Assembly (NCBI GenBank): GCA_015066215.1
Contig: SVOU01000003.1
Span: 1 to 38,360, forward strand
Reading direction: 5' to 3'
Length of the DNA stretch: 38,360 nucleotides
Origin: Oscillospiraceae bacterium
GTDB lineage: Bacteria > Bacillota > Clostridia > Oscillospirales > Acutalibacteraceae
Of the stretch, positions 1 through 8,799 are shown one piece after another (positions within the stretch are counted from its first letter, which is position 1; every line of letters begins with the position of its first letter). Under the pieces are notes generated by a model. The model was not told the origin of the DNA and ran no database searches. It saw only the letters and a list, made by a program, of their open reading frames with translations. The position numbers were made by a program, and so were the translations under genes.

Positions 1-1218
1 GGTCCCGCAGGTATGGCGGCGGCTGTGGCCGCGTTTGACAGCGGTGTAACCGACGTGGTCATCCTCGACCGCGAGGAGCAGCTCGGCGGCATCTTGCGCC
101 AGTGTATCCACAACGGCTTCGGTCTGCACAAGCTCGGCGAAGAGCTGACAGGCCCCGAATACGCCGCCCACTATGCCGCCCTTGTCAAGGAACGCGGCAT
201 CAGGGTCTATACCGAAACCACCGTCACCAACCTGACCGCCGACCGCGTCGTGACGGCGCGAAGTCGCGACGGACTTGTGAAAATACAAGCGGGTGCTGTG
301 ATATTGGCCATGGGCTGTCGTGAGCGTAGCCGCGGCGCGCTCAATATCAGCGGCAGCCGCCCCGCAGGCGTGTATAGCGCCGGCACCGCCCAAAAGCTCA
401 TCAACATAGACGGCTATATGGTGGGCAAACGCGCCGTCATTCTCGGCTCGGGCGACATCGGGCTGATTATGGCGCGCCGCCTTTCTTGGGAAGGCGCCAA
501 AGTGGAAGCGGTGTGCGAGTTGTTGCCGTATTCGGGCGGATTGACCCGCAACATCGTGCAGTGCCTTGAGGATTTTGATATTCCGCTGTATCTCAGCACC
601 ACCGTGGTGAAAATTCACGGTGACAAGCGTGTGGAAGGTGTCACGGTGGCACAGGTGGACGAAAACCGCCGCCCCATTCCCGACACCGCGCGCTATATCC
701 CCTGTGATACGATTTTGTTGTCGGTGGGACTGATTCCCGAAAACGAACTCACCCGTGCGGCGGGCATCCCGATAGACCCCGTCACGGGCGGCGCGGTGGT
801 GGACGAGCAACGCCAGACCGCCGTCAAAGGTATTTTCGCCTGCGGCAACGTGTTGCAGGTGCACGATCTGGTAGACTATGTGTCCGACGAAGCCGAGTTG
901 GCGGGCGTCGGTGCCGCTGATTTTGTCAAAGGAACGCTTGCCGCTGAAAAAACGGTCAAAACCGCCGCGGGCAACGGCGTGCGCTACGTCCTGCCGCAAA
1001 CGGTCAGTTGTGACGGCGACGCCGTGTCGCTCTTTTTCCGCGTGAGCGAGCCGAGCGGCAAAGCGCGCCTGACGGTGCGATGCGGCGATGCGGTGCTGGC
1101 GACCAAAACCGCCTTGCGTACCGCCCCCGGTGAGATGGAAAAGATAACCCTCAAAAAAGGTGTGACGGCGGGACTTGCCGCCGACGCTTGTCTGACGGTG
1201 GAAAGAGAGGTGCTGTGA
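1..1218 (+). CDS. FAD/NAD(P)-dependent oxidoreductase, 5' end outside window
   Basis: The frame is open from base 1, so the true start lies upstream. The first residues, GPAG, look like the end of the FAD-binding glycine motif. Near residues 140-160 a second dinucleotide-binding stretch (VILGSGDIG) fits NAD(P)H. A C-terminal ATG-type FAD motif (GIFACGNVLQVHDLVDYVSDEAELAG) follows near residues 280-305. This layout matches the pyridine nucleotide-disulfide oxidoreductase-like proteins that sit beside DUF1667 proteins in clostridial glycerol-3-phosphate oxidation operons. The stop overlaps the start of the DUF1667 gene by one base (TGATG), so the two are translationally coupled. A role in glycerol-3-phosphate or related dehydrogenation is inferred from the family pairing, because the usual partner genes would lie left of the window. 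Confidence 0.85.
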   Translation, partial: GPAGMAAAVAAFDSGVTDVVILDREEQLGGILRQCIHNGFGLHKLGEELTGPEYAAHYAALVKERGIRVYTETTVTNLTADRVVTARSRDGLVKIQAGAVILAMGCRERSRGALNISGSRPAGVYSAGTAQKLINIDGYMVGKRAVILGSGDIGLIMARRLSWEGAKVEAVCELLPYSGGLTRNIVQCLEDFDIPLYLSTTVVKIHGDKRVEGVTVAQVDENRRPIPDTARYIPCDTILLSVGLIPENELTRAAGIPIDPVTGGAVVDEQRQTAVKGIFACGNVLQVHDLVDYVSDEAELAGVGAADFVKGTLAAEKTVKTAAGNGVRYVLPQTVSCDGDAVSLFFRVSEPSGKARLTVRCGDAVLATKTALRTAPGEMEKITLKKGVTAGLAADACLTVEREVL

Positions 1219-1562
1219 TGAGCCGCCAACTGACTTGTATCCTCTGTCCGCGCGGCTGTGCGCTGACCGTGCAAGAAGCGGACGGCGCGTGGCAGGTGAC
1301 AGGCAACGCCTGTCCCCGCGGCGCACGCTATGGCATCGAGGAATGCACCAACCCCACCCGCACCGTTACCAGTATCGTGCGCGTGAAAAACCGCGATACG
1401 ATGCTCAGCGTCAAAACCGCCCACCCCGTGGCGAAAAAGGATACCTTCGAGGTCATCCGCTTCTTGCGCGGACAGCAAGTGTCTGCCCCCATCAAAGTGG
1501 GACAGGAACTGTTCCCCGACGTCTGCGGCAGTCCCATTGTCGCGACGAAAGACGTGGAATAA
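1218..1562 (+). CDS. DUF1667 family cysteine-rich protein
   Basis: This 114-residue protein starts with MSRQLTC at the ATG that overlaps the upstream stop. It carries two cysteine clusters: CILCPRGC near residues 7-14, and a later C-PRG near residue 33. They resemble iron-sulfur or metal ligands. The family is DUF1667, which is almost always encoded next to an FAD oxidoreductase and a glycerol-3-phosphate dehydrogenase-like gene. A role as an electron-transfer or assembly partner of the upstream oxidoreductase is inferred. A longer in-frame start 30 bases upstream would lie inside the upstream gene and is less likely. A terminator hairpin follows within ten bases. Confidence 0.85.
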   Translation: MSRQLTCILCPRGCALTVQEADGAWQVTGNACPRGARYGIEECTNPTRTVTSIVRVKNRDTMLSVKTAHPVAKKDTFEVIRFLRGQQVSAPIKVGQELFPDVCGSPIVATKDVE

Positions 1563-1567
1563 AGCAA

Positions 1568-1600
1568 AAAGATGCACGAAATGTTCGTGCATCTTTATTA
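1568..1600 (+). terminator. Rho-independent terminator of the oxidoreductase/DUF1667 operon
   Basis: GATGCACGAA and TTCGTGCATC form a perfect 10-bp stem with a 3-base loop, extended by A/T pairs on both sides and followed by a T-rich tail. It lies just after the DUF1667 stop. Confidence 0.85.
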
Positions 1601-1701
1601 TATCTCAGCAAATTATGCGGCGCAGTACGCAAAAGCGGGGAAATTATTTTATAACCAAAAAGGATAGACGTAGCATGTCTTATGCCCTAAAATGACTTTG
1701 C

Positions 1702-1734
1702 GAAGAAAATCCACCCGAATTTCTTCGGATGGAT
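1702..1734 (-). terminator. Likely terminator of the AraC-type gene (minus strand)
   Basis: Read on the minus strand, ATCCATCCGAA and TTCGGGTGGAT form an 11-bp stem (one G-T pair) with a 4-base loop, followed by TTTTCTTC. It lies about 120 bases beyond the stop of the minus-strand regulator gene, so that distance is a caveat. No plus-strand gene ends here. Confidence 0.6.
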
Positions 1735-1854
1735 CATTTTGCTTTATTACGGTACGCCGAGGACGTCACGCGCTGCAACGCACGCTACAGGGTGAAAAAA
1801 CGCACCTCTTTTTGTGATGGTTGGAGTATAATCTTGTTTGTTGTATGTATGTCT

Positions 1855-2733
1855 CTACGCTTTGGGCTTGTGAATAGTGCGATAGAAGCCGGGGGACTGT
1901 CCGTAACGTTTTTTGAAAGCTTTGTTAAAATAACTCACCGTGTCAAAGCCGGAAAAAACGGCTACATCCGTAATTGGGTTATCGGTGGTTTTCAGGAGAA
2001 TACAAGCATGATTTAATCGTTTTTCCAAAACATAGCTGGAAAACGGCATCTTCATGGTTTCACTGAACAGTTTCGAAAAATAATTTTTGCTCATATGAAC
2101 CATATCTGCCATCTCCTCCAGAGAAAGGTGCTCCCAATAATGGGCGTTGATATGGTCTACAACACGGATCACCGCGTGATGGTGGTTTTGTGAGCTATTA
2201 GAATAATTATGTTCAAATCGCTTTTCGGACTCATAATAACGGTAGACGATTCCCAACAATTTCATCAGATCTGTTTTAATGAACATTCTGTAACCGGGGT
2301 CTTTTTGCGTCCATTCTTTCTCAATGTTCAAAATAATAGGAACAAGTTCCTTTGCCACAGGCTCATCAGCTCGGAGAAACGGACGGTCACTTTCCCCCCG
2401 TTCAAAAAAAGCCTTCAAAAAAGAATAATCTATTTGGTTGCCATTCCATACCAGGTCAGCATTAAAAACGATTACTTTCAGAAAAAGGTTTTCTTCGTTG
2501 TAAGCCATGTGATATTCATGATTGTTGATAATGTAAATATCACCGGGGTGAAGCTCATATTTTTGATTGTTGTAGAGATAGTAACCTTTTCCGCTGACAA
2601 TGTAGTTGACCTCAAGGCTATCGTGTTTATGGACGTAGGGATTGTCAGAAAGTGCATCAGACTGTCCATGGGCATCATAAATGGCAAAGGGAAATTCGCT
2701 GCTTTTAATGACATTTTCTGCTTTATGTATCAT
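1855..2733 (-). CDS. AraC family transcriptional regulator with cupin sensor domain
   Basis: This 292-residue protein has an N-terminal cupin-like sensing domain (HKHDSLEVNYIVSGKG, then LHPGDIYIINNHEYH) and a C-terminal double helix-turn-helix. The signature regions there are LSLEEMADMVHMSKNYFSKLF and ITDVAVFSGFDTVSYFNKAFKK. Such regulators usually respond to a sugar or related ligand. The start MIHKAENV is preferred because GGAGG lies 9 bases before its ATG; the frame extends 25 codons further upstream without a comparable site. The gene is divergent from the UroD-like gene at 2952, which it probably controls. Both are clearly AT-richer than the flanking genes, so they may have been acquired together. 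Confidence 0.9.
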   Translation of the reverse strand: MIHKAENVIKSSEFPFAIYDAHGQSDALSDNPYVHKHDSLEVNYIVSGKGYYLYNNQKYELHPGDIYIINNHEYHMAYNEENLFLKVIVFNADLVWNGNQIDYSFLKAFFERGESDRPFLRADEPVAKELVPIILNIEKEWTQKDPGYRMFIKTDLMKLLGIVYRYYESEKRFEHNYSNSSQNHHHAVIRVVDHINAHYWEHLSLEEMADMVHMSKNYFSKLFSETMKMPFSSYVLEKRLNHACILLKTTDNPITDVAVFSGFDTVSYFNKAFKKRYGQSPGFYRTIHKPKA

Positions 2734-2767
2734 TTTTTTGCGCCTCCCTGTGAAATGCCTTGCCGAT

Positions 2768-2796
2768 ATTTTACACCAAAACGGAAGCAGATGCAA
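2768..2796 (-). promoter_or_regulatory. Candidate promoter of the AraC-type gene
   Basis: On the minus strand the -35 TTGCAT and -10 TAAAAT are separated by exactly 17 bases. The -10 lies about 35 bases before the chosen ATG. I found no equally good promoter for the divergent gene in the same AT-rich gap (2734-2951). Confidence 0.5.
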
Positions 2797-2951
2797 CTTT
2801 TCGTTCACAAATCATATATTTGTTCAATTAATTGATAGGAAAGGTCAAGTTTTTTTCTTGTTATGTTGTTAAAATAACGACATTGGAATTTTTTATATTA
2901 AAAAATCAGTATGCAATCGGTGTTTGGAATGGCGGGAAAGTGAGGGTTACC

Positions 2952-4064
2952 ATGAAATTAGTATATCAGGAAAACTGGGATAAGATCAAGGAACGATTGA
3001 CACTGCTTTGGGACAATGAGATTTTGGATCGTCCCGTTGTTTCTGTGCGGTGCCTGAGAGACAAAAACAACCCGTACGGAAATCCCAACCTTAAAGTACC
3101 CAAGACATCAAAAGAGTATTATCTGGATGTTGCGTGTATGATAGAAAGAAATTTGGATGTCATCGAAAAAACGTATTTCGGCGGCGATGCCTATCCCGTT
3201 ATTTTCCCCGGTTGGGGTTGTGGAGGACATTCCAAGTATTTACAATCATGGGAAATGTATGAAAAACACACGCATTACACACCCCACACCATTTGGATGG
3301 ATCCGGTGATTGATGAATACAGTGATTTTGATTTTCATTTCGATAGGAACAATCCTGTTTTTCAGGCCGAATTGCAGAGCATGCAATATCTTGCCGAAGA
3401 AAGCAAGGGTAGATATATGGTAGCCATGCCGGACAATTGCGGCAGCTTCGACGGCTTGGGGAATTTGCGAAACAATGAAGATTTGATTGTGGATCTTATG
3501 GATCAGCCTGAAGAAGTAAAAATGGCCAGCGGTAAGTTGGTGGATGCTTTAATCCGGAGCGGAGACGAATTGTTCGAGGCGGTTCGGCGGGCTTGCGACG
3601 GCGGTTCTGCGCATGGATGGATGGGGACATGGTCTCCGGGCAAACACATGCAGTTGCAGTGTGACCTATCCGTTATGATCTCACCGGCTATGTATCAGGA
3701 GTTTATTCTGGAAGAAATTGAGAGAACCACGGCTTGGCTAGATCATTCCATTTACCATTTGGACGGCATTGAACAAGCCCGCTTTTTGGACTTTTTATTG
3801 TCTGTTAAAAAGTTGAACATGATCCAGTGGACCCAGGTGGAAGGTCAACCCGATGTCACACAAAATTTCCATCACATCCGGAGAATTCAAAAAGCCGGAA
3901 AAGGCGTTGTGCTGATCATCGATAAGTGCCAGTTGGAGGCTGTTCTTGATAATACATCTCCTAATGGGCGGATGTTGATTGTTAACGGTGCTGATGATCC
4001 ACAAGAGGCTGATGCCATCGTTGATTATGTCGCAAAGCATAGTTTTCAAAGGAAGCTTTATTGA
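2952..4064 (+). CDS. Uroporphyrinogen decarboxylase-like (UroD superfamily) protein
   Basis: This 370-residue protein resembles the UroD/corrinoid-methyltransferase (MtaA/MtbA/CmuA) superfamily: an acidic N terminus, a central GSFDGLGNLRNNEDLIVDL region, PAMYQEFILEEIE, then YHLDGIEQARFLDFLL and a late TSPNGRMLIVNGADD segment. It is not a haem-pathway HemE as far as I can see. Members found near regulators and glycan genes usually have unknown substrates; methyl transfer from a small methylated compound is one possibility. The start MKLVYQENW is chosen because upstream in-frame codons have no clear ribosome site; a weak purine-rich stretch (GGGAAAGTGAGGG) precedes this ATG. It is divergent from the AraC-type regulator and ends before a strong terminator. 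Confidence 0.75.
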   Translation: MKLVYQENWDKIKERLTLLWDNEILDRPVVSVRCLRDKNNPYGNPNLKVPKTSKEYYLDVACMIERNLDVIEKTYFGGDAYPVIFPGWGCGGHSKYLQSWEMYEKHTHYTPHTIWMDPVIDEYSDFDFHFDRNNPVFQAELQSMQYLAEESKGRYMVAMPDNCGSFDGLGNLRNNEDLIVDLMDQPEEVKMASGKLVDALIRSGDELFEAVRRACDGGSAHGWMGTWSPGKHMQLQCDLSVMISPAMYQEFILEEIERTTAWLDHSIYHLDGIEQARFLDFLLSVKKLNMIQWTQVEGQPDVTQNFHHIRRIQKAGKGVVLIIDKCQLEAVLDNTSPNGRMLIVNGADDPQEADAIVDYVAKHSFQRKLY

Positions 4065-4191
4065 AAATGTTGGATGCAGGTTGTGTGTGATCCTATCATT
4101 CTATCCTAATGGATGTATGATACGCGCACAGTGCTATTTGATAAATACTTAGTGACGATGTGATAGATACGGGAAGCCGCGTTTTACACAC

Positions 4192-4227
4192 AAAAAAGAC
4201 AGAGCAGATTTTCTGCTCTGTCTTTTT
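4192..4227. terminator. Bidirectional rho-independent terminator
   Basis: GACAGAGCAG and CTGCTCTGTC form a perfect 10-bp stem with a 5-base loop, flanked by an A run on the left and a T run on the right. It can therefore end both the plus-strand UroD-like gene and the minus-strand tex gene, whose stop lies a few bases away. Confidence 0.9.
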
Positions 4228-4231
4228 ATTT

Positions 4232-6385
4232 TTATTGTGCTTCTTTCGGCGGGAGCATCGTCAAGCCGATGCGTTTTTTCGCGACGTCGACGCTGATGAC
4301 CCACACCTTGATGATATCGCCGACTTTCAGCACCTCGGACGGGTGCTTGATAAAGCGGTTGGTGATGCGGGAGATATGCACCAGTCCGTCCTGATGCACG
4401 CCGATGTCCACAAACGCGCCAAAGTCAATGACGTTGCGCACCGTGCCGGTCAACTCCATACCCGCTTTGAGGTCTTCCATACCCATAATATCCACCCGCA
4501 GCAAAGGCGGCGGCAGTTCATCACGCGGGTCACGCCCCGGCTTTTGCAGCTCGTCGAGCATATCCTTGAGGGTCGGTTCGCCAACACCCAACTTTTCCGC
4601 CAAAGCGGCAAGTCCCAACTGCTCGGCACGGCTTTTCAGCACCGCCGCACCGCCACAGGCGAGCTCCTGCTCGGTCAAGCCGCATAAAGCCAACAGCTTT
4701 TTGGCGGCGTCATAGCTTTCGGGGTGAACCGCGGTGTTGTCAAGCAATTCGCGGCTTTCGGGCACGCGCAAAAAGCCTGCACACTGCTCGAACGCCTTAG
4801 GTCCCAGCTTCGGCACCTTTTTGAGCGCGTTGCGGTTGGCAAATGCGCCGTTTTCCTGACGGTAGGTGACGATATTTTTCGCCACCGCCGCACTGACACC
4901 CGCCACGCGGGAGAGAAGCGGCGCGGACGCGGTATTGAGGTCAACACCCACGCCGTTGACGCAACCCTCGACCACACCGTCGAGCGCTTCTGACAACTGC
5001 TTTTGCGGCATATCGTGCTGATATTGTCCCACGCCGATGGCCTTGGGGTCAATTTTCACCAGCTCCGACAGCGGATCTTGCAGACGGCGGGCAATCGACA
5101 CCGCTGAACGCAAGGATACGTCATAATCGGGAAACTCCTCCGCCGCCAGCTTGGACGCGGAGTAAACGGACGCGCCCGCTTCGCTGACCACCATATAGGA
5201 AAGCCCGCTGTCCAGTTCGCGGATGACCTCGGCGGCAAACACTTCCGTTTCGTGCGAAGCGGTGCCGTTGCCGATAGCAAACACCGTCACGCCGTGCTTT
5301 TTCACCAAGCCTTTGATAAAGGTTTTCGCCTGCTCCACCTTGTTGTGGGGCGGCACGGCATAGATCACACCCGTGTCCAGCACCTTGCCGGTGCCGTCCA
5401 CCACCGCCACCTTGCAGCCCGTGCGATAACCGGGGTCAAGCCCCAGCACCACGCGGTTTTTAAGCGGCGGTTGCATCAAAAGCTGACGCAGGTTGACCGA
5501 AAACACCTTGATGGCGTCGGTGGACGCCTTGTCGGTCAGCTCGTTGCGCAGCTCGCGTTCGAGAGCGGGGAACAGCAGGCGATCGTACGCATCCTCCATC
5601 GCCTCGCGTACCTGTGCGGCGCAGGCGTTATCCGCGTGCAGATGAATACTGCCGAGAATGGTCATCGCCCGCGCGCGGTCAAAGGTGACGGCGACTTTGA
5701 GGATTTCTTCCCGTTCGCCGCGGTTGACCGCCAACACGCGATGCCCTGCAATCTTGCAAAGCGGCTCGGCAAAATCCGCATACATCTCATAAACGCCCAG
5801 ATCCTCGGCGGCACCCTTGGCGGTCAGCTTGCCGTGTGCCATACACACCACGCGCAAGCGCTTGCGCGCCCCCGCATCGTCGGAAACGCGCTCGGCGAGA
5901 ATATCCCGTGCGCCCGCCAAAGCCTCTTCGACCGACGGCACTTCCTTTTCCTCGTCCACAAACGCCGCCGCCAAAGTGAGCGGATCGTCATCCGTTTGAG
6001 CATAAATAGCGTCTGCCAGCGGCTCCAACCCCTTTGCCTTTGCCACCGACGCGCGCGTTTTGCGTTTGGGGCGGAAGGGGCGGTAAAGGTCCTCGATTTC
6101 GGTGAGCGTCACCGCGGCATCGAGCGCCAGTTCCCACTCGGGGGTGGCGGCACCCTGTTCAATGACGGCGGCGCGCACCTTTTCGCGCTGCTCGTCTAGA
6201 TTGCGCAGGTAAGTCAGCCGCTCAAACAACTCGCGCAAGATCTGATCGTCCAGCGACCCCGTCATCTCCTTGCGATAACGCGCGATAAAGGGAATGGTGT
6301 TACCGTCGTCGATCAGCTGCACCGTGTTGGCGACCTGATTCGGCCGCAGGTGGAACTCCTGTTCCAGCGTTTTTAAGATATCCAT
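4232..6385 (-). CDS. tex: Tex-family RNA-binding transcriptional accessory protein
   Basis: This 717-residue protein is full length for the Tex family. In order it has an N-terminal helical Tex domain with IPFIARYRKEMTGSLDD near residues 33-50, a YqgF/RNase H-like domain beginning VVLGLDPGYRTGCKVAVVD near residue 314, a helix-hairpin-helix region (ASAPLLSRVAGVSAAVAKNIV), and a C-terminal S1 RNA-binding domain (GTVRNVIDFGAFVDIGVHQDGLVHIS). Tex proteins bind nucleic acid and associate with transcription; their exact role in Firmicutes is not settled. The ATG has a good ribosome site (TAGGAGG, 6 bases before). The gene follows the NUDIX gene by 30 bases on the same strand, so the two may be co-transcribed. 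Confidence 0.95.
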   Translation of the reverse strand: MDILKTLEQEFHLRPNQVANTVQLIDDGNTIPFIARYRKEMTGSLDDQILRELFERLTYLRNLDEQREKVRAAVIEQGAATPEWELALDAAVTLTEIEDLYRPFRPKRKTRASVAKAKGLEPLADAIYAQTDDDPLTLAAAFVDEEKEVPSVEEALAGARDILAERVSDDAGARKRLRVVCMAHGKLTAKGAAEDLGVYEMYADFAEPLCKIAGHRVLAVNRGEREEILKVAVTFDRARAMTILGSIHLHADNACAAQVREAMEDAYDRLLFPALERELRNELTDKASTDAIKVFSVNLRQLLMQPPLKNRVVLGLDPGYRTGCKVAVVDGTGKVLDTGVIYAVPPHNKVEQAKTFIKGLVKKHGVTVFAIGNGTASHETEVFAAEVIRELDSGLSYMVVSEAGASVYSASKLAAEEFPDYDVSLRSAVSIARRLQDPLSELVKIDPKAIGVGQYQHDMPQKQLSEALDGVVEGCVNGVGVDLNTASAPLLSRVAGVSAAVAKNIVTYRQENGAFANRNALKKVPKLGPKAFEQCAGFLRVPESRELLDNTAVHPESYDAAKKLLALCGLTEQELACGGAAVLKSRAEQLGLAALAEKLGVGEPTLKDMLDELQKPGRDPRDELPPPLLRVDIMGMEDLKAGMELTGTVRNVIDFGAFVDIGVHQDGLVHISRITNRFIKHPSEVLKVGDIIKVWVISVDVAKKRIGLTMLPPKEAQ

Positions 6386-6415
6386 ACTGCCTCCTATGTT
6401 AGGGTTTATCTACTG

Positions 6416-6949
6416 TCAAAGTCCCAGCCGCCGTGCCAGATGCAGCACCAGCGCCTGTGTTTTCGCGTCGGGAAGTTTGCCCTGCTCGACCCATTGGATC
6501 GCGGTGGCAAGCGGCACGCGCTCCACTTCCAAAAACTCATCCTCGTCGGGGCTTTGCGCTCCAAAGGACAGGTCGGTGGCGATAAACAGATGCAACACCT
6601 CGTCGGTGTAGCCCACGCTCGGAAAAAGTTCTCCGACCTTTTCGAGCGTGCCGCACGCGCCCGTTTCCTCTTGCAGCTCACGCCGTGCGCAGTCAAAGGG
6701 ATCTTCGCCCTTGTTTAGCTTGCCCGCGGGCAGCTCGGTGAGTATCTGCCCGTACGGATAGCGAAACTGCCGCACAAACAAAAGCTCTTGGGCATCGGTC
6801 AGCGCGGCAATACACACGCCGCCCGAATGGCGCACTACCTCACGCAGAGCGGTCTGCCCGTCGGGCAGACGCACCGTGTCCACCTGTAAGGTGAGAATGC
6901 GCCCTTCATATTTGTTTTCGCCCGCAAGGCGGACTTCGTCAAGATTCAT
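6416..6949 (-). CDS. NUDIX hydrolase, ADP-ribose pyrophosphatase-like
   Basis: This 177-residue protein carries a complete NUDIX box (GKLNKGEDPFDCARRELQEETG), with the catalytic REL-EE-G core. The preceding ELPAG and the N-terminal layout (YEGRILTLQVDTVRLPDG, RQFRYPYGQILTELPAGK) match the ADP-ribose pyrophosphatase subgroup, which cleaves ADP-ribose to AMP and ribose 5-phosphate. The start MNLDEVRL is chosen because AAAGGAG lies 9 bases before it; ten further codons are open upstream but lack such a site. It is divergent from the carboxypeptidase gene, with only 56 bases between starts, and lies upstream of tex. Confidence 0.9.
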   Translation of the reverse strand: MNLDEVRLAGENKYEGRILTLQVDTVRLPDGQTALREVVRHSGGVCIAALTDAQELLFVRQFRYPYGQILTELPAGKLNKGEDPFDCARRELQEETGACGTLEKVGELFPSVGYTDEVLHLFIATDLSFGAQSPDEDEFLEVERVPLATAIQWVEQGKLPDAKTQALVLHLARRLGL

Positions 6950-7005
6950 AGCGGACAACTCCTTTGTCATATATACCAATATGCGGTAAGAAAGAAGGGG
7001 TTTTC

Positions 7006-7908
7006 GTGGAACGTATCGTGATCCCGACGCCCGCCGACAGCGGCGCGGTGCGGGGGTTTATCGGAGCATTAAGACGGCGGTATCGGTTTTTGGAGAGTTT
7101 TCCCATCGGCGCATCCGTCTGCGGGCGGGAACTGTTTTGTCTGCGGCTGGGGCAAGGGGATGAGCGGGTGCTGTTTGCCGCCGCATTTCACGCACAGGAA
7201 TGGCTCACGTCACTGCTTTTGTTACGCTTTTGCGAGGATATGTGCGCCGCGCTGGCGGGTGACGGTATGCTCGCCGACATTCCCTTTGCGCGGGGGCTTT
7301 GCGGGCGCAGTATCTATATGATCCCGCAGATGAACCCCGACGGGGTGGATATCGCGATACACGGCGCGCAAACGGCGGGGATATACGCCGCCAAAGTGCG
7401 CGCGCTCGGCGGTGATACCTATGGGGTGTGGTCGGCCAACGCGCGCGGCGTAGACTTAAACCACAACTATGACGCGGGCTGGGACGCATTGGCAGCGGCG
7501 GAAACTGCCGCGGGCATCACAGGCCCCGCCCCACGCCAATGGCGCGGGCCATATCCCGCGAGCGAGCCCGAAACCAAAGCGCTGATCGCCCTGTGCGCGC
7601 GGGTGCGGTTTCGCCACGTGATCGCGCTACACTCACAGGGAGAGGAGATCTATTGGCAATACGGCGACAACACCCCCGACCAATCCCACCTGATGGCAAA
7701 GATCATGGGGGCGTGCAGTGGCTATACGGTCGCCCAGCCGACGGGGCTTGCGTCCCACGGCGGCTTTAAGGATTGGTTTATCCAGACCACGGGCAGAGCG
7801 GGCTTTACGTGGGAATGCGGCAAGGGAGAAAATCCCCTGCCGCAAGAAGATTTGGAGCCGATCTATGCGCGTATGCAGGAAATGATGGCGCTGTCTGCGC
7901 TGATGTAA
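7006..7908 (+). CDS. M14 family zinc carboxypeptidase (peptidoglycan peptidase-like)
   Basis: This 300-residue protein shows the M14 metallopeptidase signature. Zinc ligands are H62 and E65 in FHAQEWLTS and H209 in VIALHSQGEE; the catalytic glutamate is E270 in GFTWECGKGENP. The substrate-binding arginine/asparagine region is probably ARGVDLNHNYDAGW. The subgroup includes gamma-D-glutamyl-diaminopimelate peptidases that act on cell-wall peptides, and this role is inferred. The start is a GTG (VERIVIPTP) preceded by AAGAAGGGG at suitable spacing. No signal peptide is seen, which suggests cytoplasmic recycling of muropeptides. Its stop is one base from the stop of the convergent yihY-like gene, with no terminator between them. 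Confidence 0.9.
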   Translation: MERIVIPTPADSGAVRGFIGALRRRYRFLESFPIGASVCGRELFCLRLGQGDERVLFAAAFHAQEWLTSLLLLRFCEDMCAALAGDGMLADIPFARGLCGRSIYMIPQMNPDGVDIAIHGAQTAGIYAAKVRALGGDTYGVWSANARGVDLNHNYDAGWDALAAAETAAGITGPAPRQWRGPYPASEPETKALIALCARVRFRHVIALHSQGEEIYWQYGDNTPDQSHLMAKIMGACSGYTVAQPTGLASHGGFKDWFIQTTGRAGFTWECGKGENPLPQEDLEPIYARMQEMMALSALM

Positions 7909-7909
7909 A

Positions 7910-8785
7910 TCAGTCCTGCGGCGGCAGCGGTGCCTTTTTGCGCCTGAGAAATTTAGGCAGCGGCAGCGTGCCCGCTTGCAGCATAAAATTGAGCTGTGCG
8001 CCGAGCAACAGGATATACATACACGCGTAAAGCCACAAAATCAGCACCACCACGGCGGTCAGACTGCCGTAAAGGTTGGCGTAGTTGCCGAAATGCTCGA
8101 TGTAAAAAGAAAACAGGCGGGAAAAGCCCAACCAGCCGACGGCGCTGATAAATGCCCCCGGCAATTCCGCCCACAAGGTGCTTTGGCGACGCGGCAAAAA
8201 GCGGTAGAGCAGTAAGAAAAATACCACCAGCAGCCCACCGCCGACGAGATTGCGCCAATCCAGCACGCCCCACGTGATGGAGCGCAACTGGGGAAACAGC
8301 TGCAACAGCCAGTTGGCAATGTTGTCGCCAAACACCAGCACGCCCAACGCCGCCAGCAAAAATACCATAAATAACAAGGTGAACACGATGGAAGTCAGCC
8401 GCAACGCAGGATAGCGGCGGCGCTCTTTGACGTCATAGACGGTGTCAAGCCCCTGTATCAACGCCACAAAGCCTTTGGACGCCGCCCACAGGGTGGTCAG
8501 CACCGTCACCCACAGCACCGCGCCGTTGTTATCGTACAGCGCCGACACCTGATCGTCGAGAAACACAGTGGACGAAGTGGGGAACAGCCCGCTCAAAAAC
8601 GCGGTGAGCTGTTCTTTGGTAAACGGCAGATACGGTACCAGTGCAAACAGCAGCATCGCCAAAGGGAACAGGGACAAAAACAGAAACAGCGCCGCTTTGG
8701 ACGCAAACGCTCCCGTGTGACAGGCGACCGTGCGCTGCCCGAAATCGCGTGCATAGTGCCAGAGGTTCAATAGCTTTTGTTTCAT
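7910..8785 (-). CDS. YihY/BrkB family inner-membrane protein
   Basis: This 291-residue polytopic membrane protein has about six hydrophobic segments. Family-typical stretches are ASKAALFLFLSLFPLAMLLFALVPYLP near the N terminus, LWAASKGFVALIQGLDTVYDV in the middle, and a late GSLTAVVVLILWLYACMYILLLGAQLN. The family (UPF0761/BrkB, formerly annotated as RNase BN) has no firmly established function. The ATG start MKQKLL has GAGGTG about 6 bases before it. A TTG six codons upstream is in frame but has no ribosome site. It follows the HPr-like gene by 14 bases and is probably in the same transcript. Confidence 0.9.
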   Translation of the reverse strand: MKQKLLNLWHYARDFGQRTVACHTGAFASKAALFLFLSLFPLAMLLFALVPYLPFTKEQLTAFLSGLFPTSSTVFLDDQVSALYDNNGAVLWVTVLTTLWAASKGFVALIQGLDTVYDVKERRRYPALRLTSIVFTLLFMVFLLAALGVLVFGDNIANWLLQLFPQLRSITWGVLDWRNLVGGGLLVVFFLLLYRFLPRRQSTLWAELPGAFISAVGWLGFSRLFSFYIEHFGNYANLYGSLTAVVVLILWLYACMYILLLGAQLNFMLQAGTLPLPKFLRRKKAPLPPQD

Positions 8786-8799
8786 AGCCGCACCTCGCT

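Noticed and set aside
1729-2835. Plus-strand open frames opposite the AraC-type gene
   Set aside because: They are antisense to a regulator with clear cupin and helix-turn-helix motifs and have no ribosome sites.
7908-7910. Terminator between the convergent carboxypeptidase and yihY-like genes
   Set aside because: The stop codons are one base apart and no stem followed by a T run is visible at the junction.
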